Below are positions 35,869-45,275 of a DNA stretch of 64,000 nucleotides, in pieces. The translations under genes and the position numbers were made by a program. The DNA is taken from contig JARFNK010000027.1 in assembly GCA_029167225.1 (NCBI GenBank), positions 1 through 64,000 on the forward strand, written 5' to 3'. How positions within the stretch are numbered: the first letter of the stretch is position 1; each line of letters starts with the position of its first letter. This stretch comes from Sphingobium arseniciresistens. GTDB taxonomy: Bacteria > Pseudomonadota > Alphaproteobacteria > Sphingomonadales > Sphingomonadaceae. The notes beneath the pieces were generated by a model. That model saw only the letters and a program-made list of their open reading frames with translations. It was not told the DNA's origin and searched no databases.

Positions 35869-36696
35869 TCAGCTCTGGATGAAGTCGAGCAGGTCGGCGT
35901 TGAAGCGGTCCTGATGAGTCTGCGTCAGCCCATGGTCGGCGCCCTCATAGACCTTGAGCACTGCATGCTTGATGATCTTCACGGTCGAGAGGGCGGCCGC
36001 GCCGATCGGGACGATCTGGTCGTCATCGCCGTGCAGGACGAGCGTGGGCTTGTCGAACTTCGCAAGGTCGGCGTGGAAATCGCTTTCTGAAAAGGCGCGG
36101 ATGCTGTCGAGCTGGCCCTTCAGCCCGCCCATCATGCCCTGCAGCCAGAAGCTGTCGCGAATGCCCTCCGAAAGCACCGCGCCCTTGCGGTTGTAGCCGT
36201 AGAAGGGCACGACCAGATCCTTGAAGAACTGGCTGCGATTGTCATAGGTGCCCTTGCGGATGCCGTCGAACACGTCGATGGGCAGGCCGCCGGGATTGGC
36301 CTCGGTCTTCAGCATCAGCGGGGGTACCGCGCCGATCAGGCCGATCTTCGCCACCCGCGCCGTGCCGTGCCGGCCGATATAGCGGGTCACTTCGCCGCCG
36401 CCGGTCGAATGGCCGACGAGGATCGCGTCATGCAGGTCCAGCGTCTCGATCAGCTCGGCCAGATCGTCGGCATATTGGTCCATGGTGTTGTTGTCCCACA
36501 CCTGGTCGGAACGGCCATGGCTGCGGCGGTCATGGGCGATGACGCGAAAGCCCTTGTTCGCAAAGAAGACCATCTGCGCGTCCCAGGCATCGGCGGTCAG
36601 CGGCCAGCCATGGGAGAAGACGATGGGCTGCGCATCCTTGCTGCCCCAGTCCTTGTAGAAGATGCGGGTGCCGTCCTTGGTTGTGATCGTGCTCAT
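35869..36696 (-). CDS. alpha/beta-hydrolase (non-haem chloroperoxidase/arylesterase type)
   Basis: A 275-residue cytoplasmic hydrolase. The nucleophile elbow is GHSTGGG with Ser97, the acid lies in [10 protein letters not shown], and the base is His255 in [23 protein letters not shown] supplies the oxyanion region. This is the cofactor-free perhydrolase/esterase group often named chloroperoxidase; halogenation is a side activity, and an esterase or peracid role is more likely. First gene of the minus-strand cluster, with its promoter shared with the GlxA-type regulator. Confidence 0.9.
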   Translation of the reverse strand: MSTITTKDGTRIFYKDWGSKDAQPIVFSHGWPLTADAWDAQMVFFANKGFRVIAHDRRSHGRSDQVWDNNTMDQYADDLAELIETLDLHDAILVGHSTGGGEVTRYIGRHGTARVAKIGLIGAVPPLMLKTEANPGGLPIDVFDGIRKGTYDNRSQFFKDLVVPFYGYNRKGAVLSEGIRDSFWLQGMMGGLKGQLDSIRAFSESDFHADLAKFDKPTLVLHGDDDQIVPIGAAALSTVKIIKHAVLKVYEGADHGLTQTHQDRFNADLLDFIQS

Positions 36697-36833
36697 GTCC
36701 CTGTTCCTTTCAATGTCGAAGGAGCGGCTTGCTCCATGACTTGAAGGAATAGGGCTGCTGCGGCATCGTCGGCATTGGCGGTTCTGACAATAGGCGAGCC
36801 GATTCCGACAAAGCAGCGAAAGGCAGGGCCAGC

Positions 36834-37868
36834 GTGGCGAAAAGCGGACGGACCGGAGCAGGCCAGGCCGGAGCGGGACAGGCGGGCACGCCGGCCGGCC
36901 AACCCGGAGCCGAGGTCGGGATCGTGCTCTATCCCGGCTGCCAGCAGGCGATGGTGCATGGCATGACGGACCTGCTCGCGATCGCCGGCCATTTCTCGGC
37001 CAGCCATGGCGGCCCGGTGGTGCGCGTCAGCCACTGGCAGCCGGACGAGACGGGCTGCTTCATCCGCAGCTTCGATACTCATGCCGATCATGACAGCCAG
37101 CCGGAAATCCTGATCGCGCCCGGCCGGCTCACCGGGCCTCCCGATGCAATCGAGGCGGCGCCCTATGCCCGCTGGATGCTGGACCGCCATGCGCAGGGCG
37201 CGACGCTCGGCTCCACCTGTGGCGGCGCGTTCCTGCTCGCGGCCACCGGGCTGCTTGCCGGGCGCCCGGCGACCACCCACTGGCTGTTCGCCGATGATTT
37301 CCGCCAGCGCTTCCCCGATGTGCTGCTGGATGCCGACCGGATGGTGATCGAGGATGGCGACATCATCACCGCCGGCGGGCTGATGGCGTGGACGGACCTT
37401 GGCATCCGGCTGGTCGACCGGCTGCTGGGGCCAAGCGTGATGATAGAGACGGCGCGCTTCCTGCTGGTCGATCCGGCGGGGCGGGAGCAGCGCCACTACA
37501 GCAGCTTCGCCCCGCGCCTGACCCATGGCGACGAGCCGGTGCTGAAGGTGCAGCACTGGCTGCAGGGCAAGGGCGGCCGGGCCGTCAGCGTGGCGCAGAT
37601 GGCGGACATGGCGGGGCTGGAGGAGCGCACCTTCCTGCGCCGCTTCAAGCACGCCACCGGCCTGCGCCCGATCGAATATGCCCAGCATCTGCGCGTGGGC
37701 AAGGCGCGCGAACTGCTGGAGTTTACCCGCCGCCCCGTCGATCAGGTCGCCTGGGCCGTGGGCTATGAGGATGCCGCCGCCTTCCGCCGGGTGTTCCATC
37801 GGATCATGGGGTTGTCGCCGGGGGATTATCGGCAGCGCTTTTCGGCGGGGAGCGCGCAGGCGGCTTAG
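36834..37868 (+). CDS. GlxA-type AraC regulator with DJ-1/PfpI domain
   Basis: A 344-residue regulator. After a Gly/Ala-rich leader, residues about 28-210 form a DJ-1/PfpI-like domain ([30 protein letters not shown] with the elbow Cys). The C-terminus is an AraC double HTH ([20 protein letters not shown] and [20 protein letters not shown]). GTG start with AGGCAGGG upstream. It is divergent from the hydrolase/SDR genes, which it probably activates. The ligand is unknown. Confidence 0.9.
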   Translation: MAKSGRTGAGQAGAGQAGTPAGQPGAEVGIVLYPGCQQAMVHGMTDLLAIAGHFSASHGGPVVRVSHWQPDETGCFIRSFDTHADHDSQPEILIAPGRLTGPPDAIEAAPYARWMLDRHAQGATLGSTCGGAFLLAATGLLAGRPATTHWLFADDFRQRFPDVLLDADRMVIEDGDIITAGGLMAWTDLGIRLVDRLLGPSVMIETARFLLVDPAGREQRHYSSFAPRLTHGDEPVLKVQHWLQGKGGRAVSVAQMADMAGLEERTFLRRFKHATGLRPIEYAQHLRVGKARELLEFTRRPVDQVAWAVGYEDAAAFRRVFHRIMGLSPGDYRQRFSAGSAQAA

Positions 37869-37893
37869 GAGGTAGGGGCGTTCAGTTTTGCTC

Positions 37894-37920
37894 TCTCCCC
37901 TGCCTACCAGGGAGGGGAGA
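37894..37920. repeat. hairpin repeat, REP-like
   Basis: Stem TCTCCCCT / AGGGGAGA around a 10-base loop that itself contains CCT/AGG pairing. It may also terminate the glxA-type gene that ends 26 bases upstream. Confidence 0.45.
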
Positions 37921-38017
37921 AGGAGGGGGGGCAACCAGTCGATTCCGTTCAGGCAGAAACGGCGCGTGGCCCGGCTTGAGCAGGAACCCAGGATCGGTGG
38001 GCGCGTCCTCGCCTTGG

Positions 38018-38037
38018 GCTCCTGCTTTCGCAGGAGC
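38018..38037. repeat. hairpin repeat, REP-like
   Basis: Perfect 8-bp stem GCTCCTGC / GCAGGAGC with a TTTC loop. I recall near-identical Cys-codon-free hairpins scattered between genes in sphingomonads; a genome-wide count would be needed to prove it is repeated here. Confidence 0.5.
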
Positions 38038-38294
38038 ACGGCCCTGCAGGGCGATGCCTTGTACGGTCACGCTCCATTGCAGCCCGTTTCGCGCAATGCC
38101 CGTCGTCAAAGACATCCTCCATCCACCCAAACCCTCCCGCTGCCCGTCATTTTCATCGCCCCGGCGAGCGACATTGCGTTTTTGGCGTTTTGCCTCTAAG
38201 GGGCGCTCAGCAAAGATACTCGCCTTCTTCTGCACGCCAAAGCGCCGCCATGGGAGCGGACCATGGCGCCCCCGGCGACCAGATTGAAAGACCA

Positions 38295-40091
38295 ATGACT
38301 TTTCAGAACATCCCCACGCTTCTTTCCGAAGCGCTTACCGCCCGTGGTTACGCCACGCTTACCCCCGTGCAGTCGGCCGTGCTGGAGGAAGAGGCGCTTG
38401 GCCGCGACCTCGTCGTCTCCGCGCAGACCGGATCGGGCAAGACCGTCGCCTTCGGGCTCGCCATGGCGACCGAACTGCTGTTCGAGGATGGCCGCCCCAA
38501 TGTCGCGGGCCTGCCCAAGGCACTGGTGATCGCGCCGACGCGCGAGCTGGCGCTGCAGGTCGGGCGTGAGTTCGAGTGGCTCTATAGCCCCGCCGGCCTG
38601 CGCATCGCGCATTGCGTGGGCGGCATGGACGCGGCGAAGGAACGCCGTTCGCTGGCCCAGGGCGCGCATATCGTCGTGGGCACCCCCGGCCGCCTGCGCG
38701 ACCATATGGAACGCGGCGCGCTCGACCTGTCGGAACTGTCCGTCGCGGTGCTCGACGAAGCCGACGAGATGCTCGACATGGGCTTCCGCGAAGACCTTGA
38801 GCAGTTGCTCGACGCGACGCCGGAGGGCCGCCGCACGCTGCTCTTCTCGGCGACCATGCCCAAGCCGATCGTCGCGCTGGCCCGCCGCTACCAGAAGGAC
38901 GCGCTGCGCATCTCGACCGTAGGCGAGGATCGTGGCCATGGCGACATCAGCTACCAGGCCGTCACCGTCGCGCCTGCCGATGTCGAAAATGCCGTCGTCA
39001 ACCTGCTGCGCCTGCACGACGCACCAACCGCGATGCTGTTCTGCGCCACCCGCGAATCGGTGCGCCATCTCCACAGCAGCCTGACCGATCGCGGCTTTGC
39101 CGTCGTGGCGCTGTCGGGTGAGCATAGCCAGAACGAGCGCAACCAGGCGCTGCAGGCGCTGCGCGATCGCCGCGCCCGCATCTGCGTGGCGACCGACGTC
39201 GCCGCGCGCGGCATCGACCTGCCCACGCTCAGCCTGGTCATCCATGTCGAGATCCCGCGCGACGCCGAGACGCTGCAGCACCGTTCCGGCCGTACCGGTC
39301 GCGCCGGCAAGAAGGGGACGGCCGTGCTGATCGTGCCCTATCCGCGCCGTCGCCGTGTCGAATCGATGCTGCGCGGGGCGAAAATCCCGGCGGAATGGAT
39401 GTCCGCGCCGACCCCGCAGGATATTCGCGTGGCCGATCGCGATCGCCTGCTCACCACCCTGCTGGAGCCGATCGAGGTCGATGACGAGGATCGCGCGCTG
39501 GCCGCGCGGCTGCTCGCCGAGCGCAGCCCGGAGGACATCGCCGCCGCCCTCGTTCACGCCCATCGTGGCCGGATGCCGCAGCCCGAGGAACTGCTCGACG
39601 CCGACAGCGCCGCCGAGCGTTCGCAGGGGCCGCGCCCCGGCTTCGAGGACACGGTGTGGTTCGCGATGGATGTCGGCCGCAAGCATAATGCCGATCCGCG
39701 CTGGCTGCTGCCGCTGATCTGCCGCCGCGGCCATATCGGCCGGGGTGAGATCGGCGCGATCCGCGTCGTCGCCGACATGTCCATGTTCGAAATCCCGCGC
39801 GCCGTGGCTGGCCGCTTCCTGGCGGCGGTGAAGCGTACTGCCCAGCCGGACGAGGATGGCGAGGGCAGCGTTCGCATCGAGCCGATGGACAGCCCCCCGC
39901 GCGAGCAGGCCAAGCGTAACCGCAATGGGCCCAATGGCCCCGCGCCGGCACGTCATGGCGCGAAGCCCTTTGCCTCGCGCGGGCCCAAGCCGGGTGGCTT
40001 CGGCGGTCCGCGTGGCGGCCATGAAGGCCCACGCGAAGGCGGCAAGCGTCCCTTCAAGGGCGGACCCAAGGGCCCGCACCGGGGCAAATGA
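38295..40091 (+). CDS. DEAD-box RNA helicase with DbpA-like and Gly/Arg-rich C-terminus
   Basis: A 598-residue ATP-dependent RNA helicase. It shows the Q motif (TPVQSAVL), motif I AQTGSGKT, Ia PTREL, II VLDEADEML, III SAT, and VI HRSGRTGRAG. The segment around IRVVADMSMFEIP fits the DbpA RNA-binding domain, suggesting a ribosome-assembly role. The tail is rich in Gly, Pro, Arg and Lys (GGFGGPRGGHEGP) and is probably disordered and RNA-binding. The start at 38295 begins the Q-motif domain. The stop overlaps the next gene by four bases. Confidence 0.95.
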   Translation: MTFQNIPTLLSEALTARGYATLTPVQSAVLEEEALGRDLVVSAQTGSGKTVAFGLAMATELLFEDGRPNVAGLPKALVIAPTRELALQVGREFEWLYSPAGLRIAHCVGGMDAAKERRSLAQGAHIVVGTPGRLRDHMERGALDLSELSVAVLDEADEMLDMGFREDLEQLLDATPEGRRTLLFSATMPKPIVALARRYQKDALRISTVGEDRGHGDISYQAVTVAPADVENAVVNLLRLHDAPTAMLFCATRESVRHLHSSLTDRGFAVVALSGEHSQNERNQALQALRDRRARICVATDVAARGIDLPTLSLVIHVEIPRDAETLQHRSGRTGRAGKKGTAVLIVPYPRRRRVESMLRGAKIPAEWMSAPTPQDIRVADRDRLLTTLLEPIEVDDEDRALAARLLAERSPEDIAAALVHAHRGRMPQPEELLDADSAAERSQGPRPGFEDTVWFAMDVGRKHNADPRWLLPLICRRGHIGRGEIGAIRVVADMSMFEIPRAVAGRFLAAVKRTAQPDEDGEGSVRIEPMDSPPREQAKRNRNGPNGPAPARHGAKPFASRGPKPGGFGGPRGGHEGPREGGKRPFKGGPKGPHRGK

Positions 40092-40546
40092 TCCGGCTGC
40101 TCGTCGATGCTGATGCGTGCCCGGTGAAGGAGGAGATCTACAAGGTCGCCTTCCGCCACGCCGTGCCGGTCAGCATCGTGAGCAACAGCCCGTTCCGGGT
40201 GCCGCAGCACCCGCTGATCGAGCGGATCGTGGTGAGCGACGGCTTCGACGCGGCGGACGACTGGATCGCGGAGCGCGCGGATGGCGCCAGCGTCTGCATT
40301 ACCGCCGACATCCTGCTGGCGGATCGCTGCCTGAAGGCGGGGGCGATCGTCATTGCGCCCAATGGCCGGCCGTTCACGCCCAATTCGATCGGCAGCGCGG
40401 TCGCCACCCGCGCGATCATGGCGGACTTGCGCGCGGGCGCGGTCGGCGACGCCATTGGCGGCCCGCCGCCTTTCTCCAAGACCGACCGTTCGCGCTTCCT
40501 GTCGGCGCTGGACGAAGCGCTGGTGCGGCTCGCGCGACGTCGCTGA
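40088..40546 (+). CDS. YaiI/YqxD family protein (UPF0178)
   Basis: A 152-residue protein of the YaiI/YqxD (DUF188) family, a PIN-like fold with unknown substrate. Signature segments are LLVDADACPVKEEIYKVA at the N-terminus, ITADILLADRCL, and GGPPPFSKTDRSRFLSALD near the end. It starts inside the helicase stop (ATGA), so translation is coupled and an RNA-related role is a reasonable guess. Confidence 0.93.
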   Translation: MIRLLVDADACPVKEEIYKVAFRHAVPVSIVSNSPFRVPQHPLIERIVVSDGFDAADDWIAERADGASVCITADILLADRCLKAGAIVIAPNGRPFTPNSIGSAVATRAIMADLRAGAVGDAIGGPPPFSKTDRSRFLSALDEALVRLARRR

Positions 40547-40622
40547 GGCGCGTGAGCGCGGCGACCGCCGATCACGCGCCGCTCGACTGCCTCTGTGCTT
40601 CTAATTCGCTGTCTTCGGCTGT

Positions 40623-41903
40623 TCAGGCGACGTCGCTGCGCGGCGGCAACAACCTCATGCTGCGCGGCAGGGGGTCGCCGGCCAAGATCATGGCGCGGAG
40701 CTTGTCCCAATCGCCCAGGTTCCAATGTTCCGGCCGTTCGTCGCTGACGATCTGGTCGCCGGTCATGCCGTCGGAAAGGATGACGTCTTCATAGGCGAGC
40801 GGCATGTCGTCCGGGATGGCGTGGAACACGCGCACCCTGGGCGGTCCCGCATGGGTCTTGCGCCGTTCGCCCAGTACGACGCCCAGGCGGTGCGATCGCA
40901 GGCGGACGAGCATGCCGACGGGATAGATGCCGACGGTCTGGACGAAATTGAACATCAGCGCCTGGTCGAGATGCCCGTGCCAGTTGCGCATCTGCGTGAC
41001 CGCGTCCTCGGGCGTCCATGCCGACTTGTAGATGCGGTTGGAGGTCAGCGCGTCATAGATGTCGCAGATCGCCCCCATGCGCGCGGGCAGGCTGAGCTGA
41101 TCGCCGGCAAGGCCGAAGGGGTAGCCGGTGCCGTCGATCTTCTCATGATGATGCAGGCAGATGTCGAGCACCACGTCGGGAACGCCCTCGCCGCCCTTCA
41201 GCATGTCGTAGCCGCGCTCGCAATGGGTCTTCACCAGCGTCCACTCGTCGGGCGTGAGCTTGCCCGGCTTGTTCAGGATATCGCTGGGGATCACCATCTT
41301 GCCGACGTCGTGGAGCAGGCCGCCCATGCCCAATGTGCGCAGCGCCGAGTCGTCCAGTTCCAGCCTGCGGCCGAAGCTGACCATCAGCGCGCACACCGCG
41401 ACAGAATGCATATAGGTATATTCGTCCTTGTTCTTCAGCCGCGTGAGGCCAAGGAACATGGAGGGGTTGGCGATGACGGATTCGGTGATGTCGTCGACCA
41501 GGTCGGTGACTTTGCTCGCCTGGATCGCCTCGCCCAGCCGCGCTTCCTCGAACAGGCTGCGCATCACCGTGCGGGCGCGATTGACCGTGCGGGTCGCGCG
41601 CTCCCGCTCGGCCTTGCTGGAACGGCGCTCGGTCGGCCGAGGCACCACGGGGCGCAGCGCGGGGCACGGCTTGACGGAGGCGACGGGCAAAACGGCCTGC
41701 ATGTCGGGCACGACATCCAGCCCTTTCGTCACGTCGATGACGAGCGCCGGAAGGCCGCTCTCGCGAAGGCGCGCCAATGTCTCGACATCGGCGATCACGA
41801 ATCGCCGGCGCCAGAAGGGATGCGTGAGCCACGGCCCTTCCAGTTCATGGATGTACATGCCGATCCGTAGCTGGTCCGGCCGAATCCGCTTCAACATGGG
41901 CAC
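40623..41903 (-). CDS. HD-GYP cyclic-di-GMP phosphodiesterase
   Basis: A 426-residue cytoplasmic protein. The N-terminal DUF3391 domain (about residues 1-135) precedes an HD-GYP domain with His198-Asp199 in LLHDVGKMVIP and the intact HHEKIDGTGYP at 252-262. Metal-binding and GYP residues are present, so c-di-GMP hydrolysis is expected. It lies 19 bases downstream of a diguanylate cyclase gene on the same strand, so a synthesis/degradation pair appears to be made from one transcript. Confidence 0.93.
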   Translation of the reverse strand: MPMLKRIRPDQLRIGMYIHELEGPWLTHPFWRRRFVIADVETLARLRESGLPALVIDVTKGLDVVPDMQAVLPVASVKPCPALRPVVPRPTERRSSKAERERATRTVNRARTVMRSLFEEARLGEAIQASKVTDLVDDITESVIANPSMFLGLTRLKNKDEYTYMHSVAVCALMVSFGRRLELDDSALRTLGMGGLLHDVGKMVIPSDILNKPGKLTPDEWTLVKTHCERGYDMLKGGEGVPDVVLDICLHHHEKIDGTGYPFGLAGDQLSLPARMGAICDIYDALTSNRIYKSAWTPEDAVTQMRNWHGHLDQALMFNFVQTVGIYPVGMLVRLRSHRLGVVLGERRKTHAGPPRVRVFHAIPDDMPLAYEDVILSDGMTGDQIVSDERPEHWNLGDWDKLRAMILAGDPLPRSMRLLPPRSDVA

Positions 41904-41922
41904 GGTCCCCGCAAGCTGGCGC

Positions 41923-42642
41923 TCATGCCCTCATCCTGACCTGGTTTCTGCCGTTGTTCTTCGCATGGTACATGGCCATGTCGGCTTCGCGCACGCCATC
42001 CTGGACGCTGCGGATTCGGCGTCCGCCGGCAATGCCGACGCTGATCGTCAGGGGAATGCGCGTGCCCGCCCGGTCCCTCAATTCCAGCGTCTCGACAGAC
42101 CGGCGCAGGCGTTCGGCCATGCCGGTGACGGGATCGTCCTGCTCCACGGGCACATAGATGGCGAACTCCTCGCCGCCGATCCGCGCCACCAGATCGCTCC
42201 CCTTGCGAATGGACGAACGGAGCGCCGTGGCCACCGCACAGAGGGCATGATCGCCCGCTTCATGGCCGTGGCTGTCGTTGATTCTCTTGAAATGGTCGAT
42301 GTCGATCAGGATGAACCAGCCCGACGACTCGGCCTGAAGCGACTCGGCGCGGGCGAAGAAGGCGGACCGGTTGAGCAGCCCGGTCAGCTGGTCGCGCTCG
42401 ACCATTTCCTTCATGCTGGCATAGGCGGTGTGCAGCTCGCTATTGAGCTGGCGGCTGCGGGAATCCTGGCGAACAAGCAGTAAAACCACCGGAAAAGACA
42501 CGACAAGCGAACACAGCATGCCGAAGATCCAGTAGCGCGGCGGGATCTCCATGTTCGGAAATTGCGATACGATCGCCATCAGCGCTACAGTGGCACTGAG
42601 CGAGAAAAGGAGCGCAACAACGATCTTGTACCGCGAGGACAT
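41923..42642 (-). CDS. membrane diguanylate cyclase (GGDEF)
   Basis: A 239-residue protein with two N-terminal transmembrane helices (about residues 5-25 and 37-57), a short coiled linker and a GGDEF domain with an intact active site GGEEF at 156-160. The product-inhibition I-site (RxxD, five residues earlier) reads KGSD, so the Arg is replaced and feedback inhibition may be weaker. There is no periplasmic sensor domain beyond the short loop. Cotranscribed with the HD-GYP gene that follows. Confidence 0.93.
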   Translation of the reverse strand: MSSRYKIVVALLFSLSATVALMAIVSQFPNMEIPPRYWIFGMLCSLVVSFPVVLLLVRQDSRSRQLNSELHTAYASMKEMVERDQLTGLLNRSAFFARAESLQAESSGWFILIDIDHFKRINDSHGHEAGDHALCAVATALRSSIRKGSDLVARIGGEEFAIYVPVEQDDPVTGMAERLRRSVETLELRDRAGTRIPLTISVGIAGGRRIRSVQDGVREADMAMYHAKNNGRNQVRMRA

Positions 42643-42731
42643 AGGGCTTTCCTACCGCGATAGCCTATCCGGCAGGTTAACGAAGTGTCCGGCCGTGCCT
42701 TCGCGCTGAAGGAAAGAGCAGGCTTTCGCCC

Positions 42732-43868
42732 TCAGGCGAAAACAGGCTCGGCAGCCATGGTCTGCTCAATCCATCCGCCGCCCAGAACCCGGTCGCCATC
42801 ATAGAGCACCGCTGCCTGGCCCGGCGCGACTCCATATTCGGGCTGGTCGAAGCGCAGCACGCCATTTTCGAGCCGTGCCGGTGCGGGGCGGGCCATGGAG
42901 CGCACCTTGGCCAGGAGCGGACCCTGAAAGTCGCCGCCCAGCCAGTTCATCTCGCTGAGCTGTGCGCCGCCGACCGCCAGCGCGATGCGCGGACCGACGA
43001 TCACGCGCCGCGTTTCCGCATCGATGCGCACGACGTAGAGCGGCTCGGCCTGGCCGCCGACCTCAAGGCCACGCCGCTGGCCGACGGTATAGTGGATGAG
43101 GCCGCGATGAGTGCCCAGCACGCGGCCGTCGATATGCACGATCTCGCCCTCGGTATCGGCATCGGGTCGCACCTTCCGCACCACCTTCGCATAGTCGCCG
43201 TCCGGCACGAAGCAGATGTCTTGGCTGTCGGGCTTGGCAGCGACGCCAAGGCCCATTTCCGCGGCGATGGCGCGGACCTGCGCCTTGGGCATGGCGCCCA
43301 GGGGAAAGCGTAGATAGTCGAGCTGGGCCTGGGTCGTGGCGAAAAGGAAATAGCTCTGGTCGCGCGCGGGATCGGCGGCACGGTGCAGCTGCGCGCCGCC
43401 ATCGGCGCCGATCACGCGGCGGACATAATGGCCGGTCGCCAGGCAGTCTGCGCCCAGGTCGCGCGCGAGCGCGAACAGATCGGTAAACTTGACGCCCATG
43501 TTGCAGCGCACGCACGGAATGGGGGTGCGGCCCGCCATATATTCATCGGCAAAACCAGAGATCACCGACTCGCGGAACCGGCTTTCATAATCGAAGACAT
43601 AATGAGCGATGCCGAGGCTGTCGGCGACCGCGCGGGCGTCCCGGATGTCCTGCCCGGCGCAGCAGCTTCCCGTCCGCCCCGTCGCTTCGCCATGATCGTA
43701 GAGCTGCAAGGTGACGCCGATCGTTTCGGCCCCGCTGCGCGCGGCGAGCGCGGCCACGACGCTTGAGTCGACACCGCCCGACATGGCGACGACGATGCGC
43801 CGGCCGGCCATGGGAAGGGGCAACTGGAAATCTGCTGGCGCAAGGCCGCTCTGTGGTTCTGAAGGCAT
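42732..43868 (-). CDS. mnmA: tRNA 2-thiouridine(34) synthase MnmA
   Basis: A 378-residue ATP-dependent thiolase that makes s2U34 in tRNA for Lys, Glu and Gln. The PP-loop MSGGVDSS is near the N-terminus. Catalytic cysteines are in [11 protein letters not shown] and [12 protein letters not shown]. The C-terminal beta-barrel ends in [19 protein letters not shown]. The ATG at 43868 is chosen because the extra 20 upstream residues of the longest frame are unlike the family. Confidence 0.96.
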   Translation of the reverse strand: MPSEPQSGLAPADFQLPLPMAGRRIVVAMSGGVDSSVVAALAARSGAETIGVTLQLYDHGEATGRTGSCCAGQDIRDARAVADSLGIAHYVFDYESRFRESVISGFADEYMAGRTPIPCVRCNMGVKFTDLFALARDLGADCLATGHYVRRVIGADGGAQLHRAADPARDQSYFLFATTQAQLDYLRFPLGAMPKAQVRAIAAEMGLGVAAKPDSQDICFVPDGDYAKVVRKVRPDADTEGEIVHIDGRVLGTHRGLIHYTVGQRRGLEVGGQAEPLYVVRIDAETRRVIVGPRIALAVGGAQLSEMNWLGGDFQGPLLAKVRSMARPAPARLENGVLRFDQPEYGVAPGQAAVLYDGDRVLGGGWIEQTMAAEPVFA

Positions 43869-43952
43869 GGGCCGCCAATATAGGCCGGATCCGCTCGCTC
43901 TGCCACCCCCGGTTAAGCGGGGCTTCATTACACCTAACAGTCTGTGACCGGG

Positions 43953-43965
43953 TGATTTACCGGCA
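43953..43965 (+). repeat. 13-bp direct repeat, copy 1
   Basis: TGATTTACCGGCA, repeated exactly at 44357-44369. The copies lie upstream of the unrecognised ORF and upstream of sciP, so they could be a shared regulatory site. Confidence 0.4.
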
Positions 43966-43994
43966 ATTATCCTTTTGTCGCTAGCACTAAGGTC

Positions 43995-44345
43995 ATGGAT
44001 CTAGGCTTTTCCCTGACGCTGCAGCTGGCTGCCGATGAAATTCCCTTGGCAGAGGTTGCTCATGCGATGGAGCTGGATGTCGTTCTTGCCGCAGCTGCAG
44101 CAAGGCAGGCGTCCAGTCCCACGGCGCATGAAATGGCGCTCATCCTGCGGGGGCAGGAAGGCGGAGAGGACAAGGTCCAGACACTGGCCAACATGTTTGC
44201 GCCACGTGTCGGCGGCGTCATGGGCGCTGCCTGCCTCAGCGGCAGCTTCAACCCGATTGTCGCTGAGGTCGTTACGGTGGGGAAATGTGATGAACGGGCC
44301 ATTTACCTCGGCGATTTAGCCGATGTTCAAGGCTCTGGTCGATAA
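43995..44345 (+). CDS. unrecognised 116-residue ORF upstream of sciP
   Basis: Codes for an Ala-rich acidic protein with no signal peptide or membrane segment; I recognise no family. Its N-terminal half ([20 protein letters not shown]) is protein-like, and a weak TAAGG precedes the ATG by two bases, which is too close to be ideal. It lies in the long upstream region of sciP in the same direction. It could be a small regulator, or a non-coding leader of sciP. Confidence 0.35.
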   Translation: MDLGFSLTLQLAADEIPLAEVAHAMELDVVLAAAAARQASSPTAHEMALILRGQEGGEDKVQTLANMFAPRVGGVMGAACLSGSFNPIVAEVVTVGKCDERAIYLGDLADVQGSGR

Positions 44346-44356
44346 CTCGACCACCA

Positions 44357-44369
44357 TGATTTACCGGCA
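44357..44369 (+). repeat. 13-bp direct repeat, copy 2
   Basis: Second exact copy of TGATTTACCGGCA, 21 bases before the sciP start codon. Confidence 0.4.
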
Positions 44370-44389
44370 CCGCCGATGTTGAGGTGAGA

Positions 44390-44689
44390 ATGATCGAGAA
44401 CCAGAAAATAAGGCCCGCACAGGTCGTTGGTCCGCTCGGGGAGCCCCTGACCCTGGACAGCCTGCCCTCGCCCACCACCACCCGCTGGGTCGTGCGGCGC
44501 AAGGCGGAAGTTGTCGCAGCCGTCAATGGTGGTCTGCTCAGCGTCGATGAAGCGTGCGAGCGCTATTCGCTGACCCTGGAAGAATTCGCCGGATGGCAGC
44601 GCGCCGTCGATCGTTCAGGCATGCCGGGCCTGCGCGTCACCCGCATTCAACATTATAAGTCCTTGTACGAGCGCCAGCAGAAATACTGA
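44390..44689 (+). CDS. sciP: SciP cell-cycle regulator (DUF1153)
   Basis: A 99-residue helix-turn-helix protein homologous to Caulobacter SciP, which binds CtrA and represses its target promoters in G1. The family core is evident: VVGPLGEPLTLDSLPSP, TTRWVVRRKAEVVAAVNGGL and the second helix region LSVDEACERYSLTLEEFAGW. The ATG at 44390 is preceded by GAGGTGAG; a GTG six bases earlier is possible. A terminator follows, so it is probably transcribed alone or with the ORF before it. Confidence 0.93.
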   Translation: MIENQKIRPAQVVGPLGEPLTLDSLPSPTTTRWVVRRKAEVVAAVNGGLLSVDEACERYSLTLEEFAGWQRAVDRSGMPGLRVTRIQHYKSLYERQQKY

Positions 44690-44717
44690 TCCTCCCCAAC
44701 CACCAGTTACGGCACGG

Positions 44718-44757
44718 AAGGGCTGCCTGTCGCAAGACAGGTGGCCCTTTCCCTTTT
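44718..44757 (+). terminator. rho-independent terminator after sciP
   Basis: AAGGGC-TG-CCTGTC / GACAGG-TG-GCCCTT stem with a GCAA tetraloop, followed by TTCCCTTTTT. Confidence 0.85.
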
Positions 44758-44930
44758 TAGCATCAAATTGCGCGGGAAAGGTCGTTCGCGCGGTGCCCAT
44801 CGAAAAATCCTCTCCTGTCAAAGGACGGTTGCCCGATCGAAACTAAATCATCCGTCCATGGAACGTCCGCCTCGGTCCGCCGTTTGTACCATCAGACGGC
44901 GTGGGGATCGGTTCTTAGGAGGATTGGGTA

Positions 44931-45188
44931 ATGGGCATCATCATGTGGCTGATCGTTGGTGGCGTTATTGGCTGGCTTGCCAGTCTCATCATGCGCACGG
45001 ACGCGCAGCAGGGTATTTTCCTGAACATTATCGTGGGGATCGTTGGCGCCTTCATCGGCGGCCTGCTGTTCTCCGGCGGTAATATCAACAATGCGCCGCT
45101 GAACATCACCACCTTCCTCGTTTCACTTGTCGGCGCAGTCATCCTGCTTGCCATCGTGAACCTGGTTCGTCGTGGTTCGGTGCGTTGA
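44931..45188 (+). CDS. GlsB/YeaQ/YmgE family stress membrane protein
   Basis: An 85-residue protein with three hydrophobic segments and the glycine-rich pattern of the transglycosylase-associated/GlsB family (IIMWLIVGGVIGWLASLIM, IIVGIVGAFIGGLLF). The function is unclear; members are induced by general or acid stress. A strong TTAGGAGG precedes the ATG. Its own terminator follows. A paralogue is encoded convergently 88 bases downstream. Confidence 0.9.
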   Translation: MGIIMWLIVGGVIGWLASLIMRTDAQQGIFLNIIVGIVGAFIGGLLFSGGNINNAPLNITTFLVSLVGAVILLAIVNLVRRGSVR

Positions 45189-45235
45189 TCTGAAAGCAAA
45201 CCCCGCCGATCCACAACCGCTGGATCGAAACTCTA

Positions 45236-45263
45236 GGCTCGCCGGCATCCGGCGAGCCTTTTT
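45236..45263 (+). terminator. rho-independent terminator
   Basis: 10-bp stem GGCTCGCCGG / CCGGCGAGCC with a 3-base loop and TTTTT. It terminates the plus-strand GlsB-family gene. Confidence 0.92.
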
Positions 45264-45275
45264 CTTGCCTGCGTG

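Larger units (their letters stand above)
37869..38294. other. 426-bp intergenic region with two hairpin repeats
   Basis: It contains no supported gene. It holds two hairpins at 37894-37920 and 38018-38037 that look like dispersed sphingomonad intergenic repeats, then a pyrimidine-rich stretch and the promoter zone of the helicase gene. I could not fix -35/-10 boxes. Confidence 0.55.

Noticed and set aside
40547..40622. Weak inverted repeats after the YaiI gene considered as a terminator
   Set aside because: Arms are short and imperfect, with no T-run; not enough to call.
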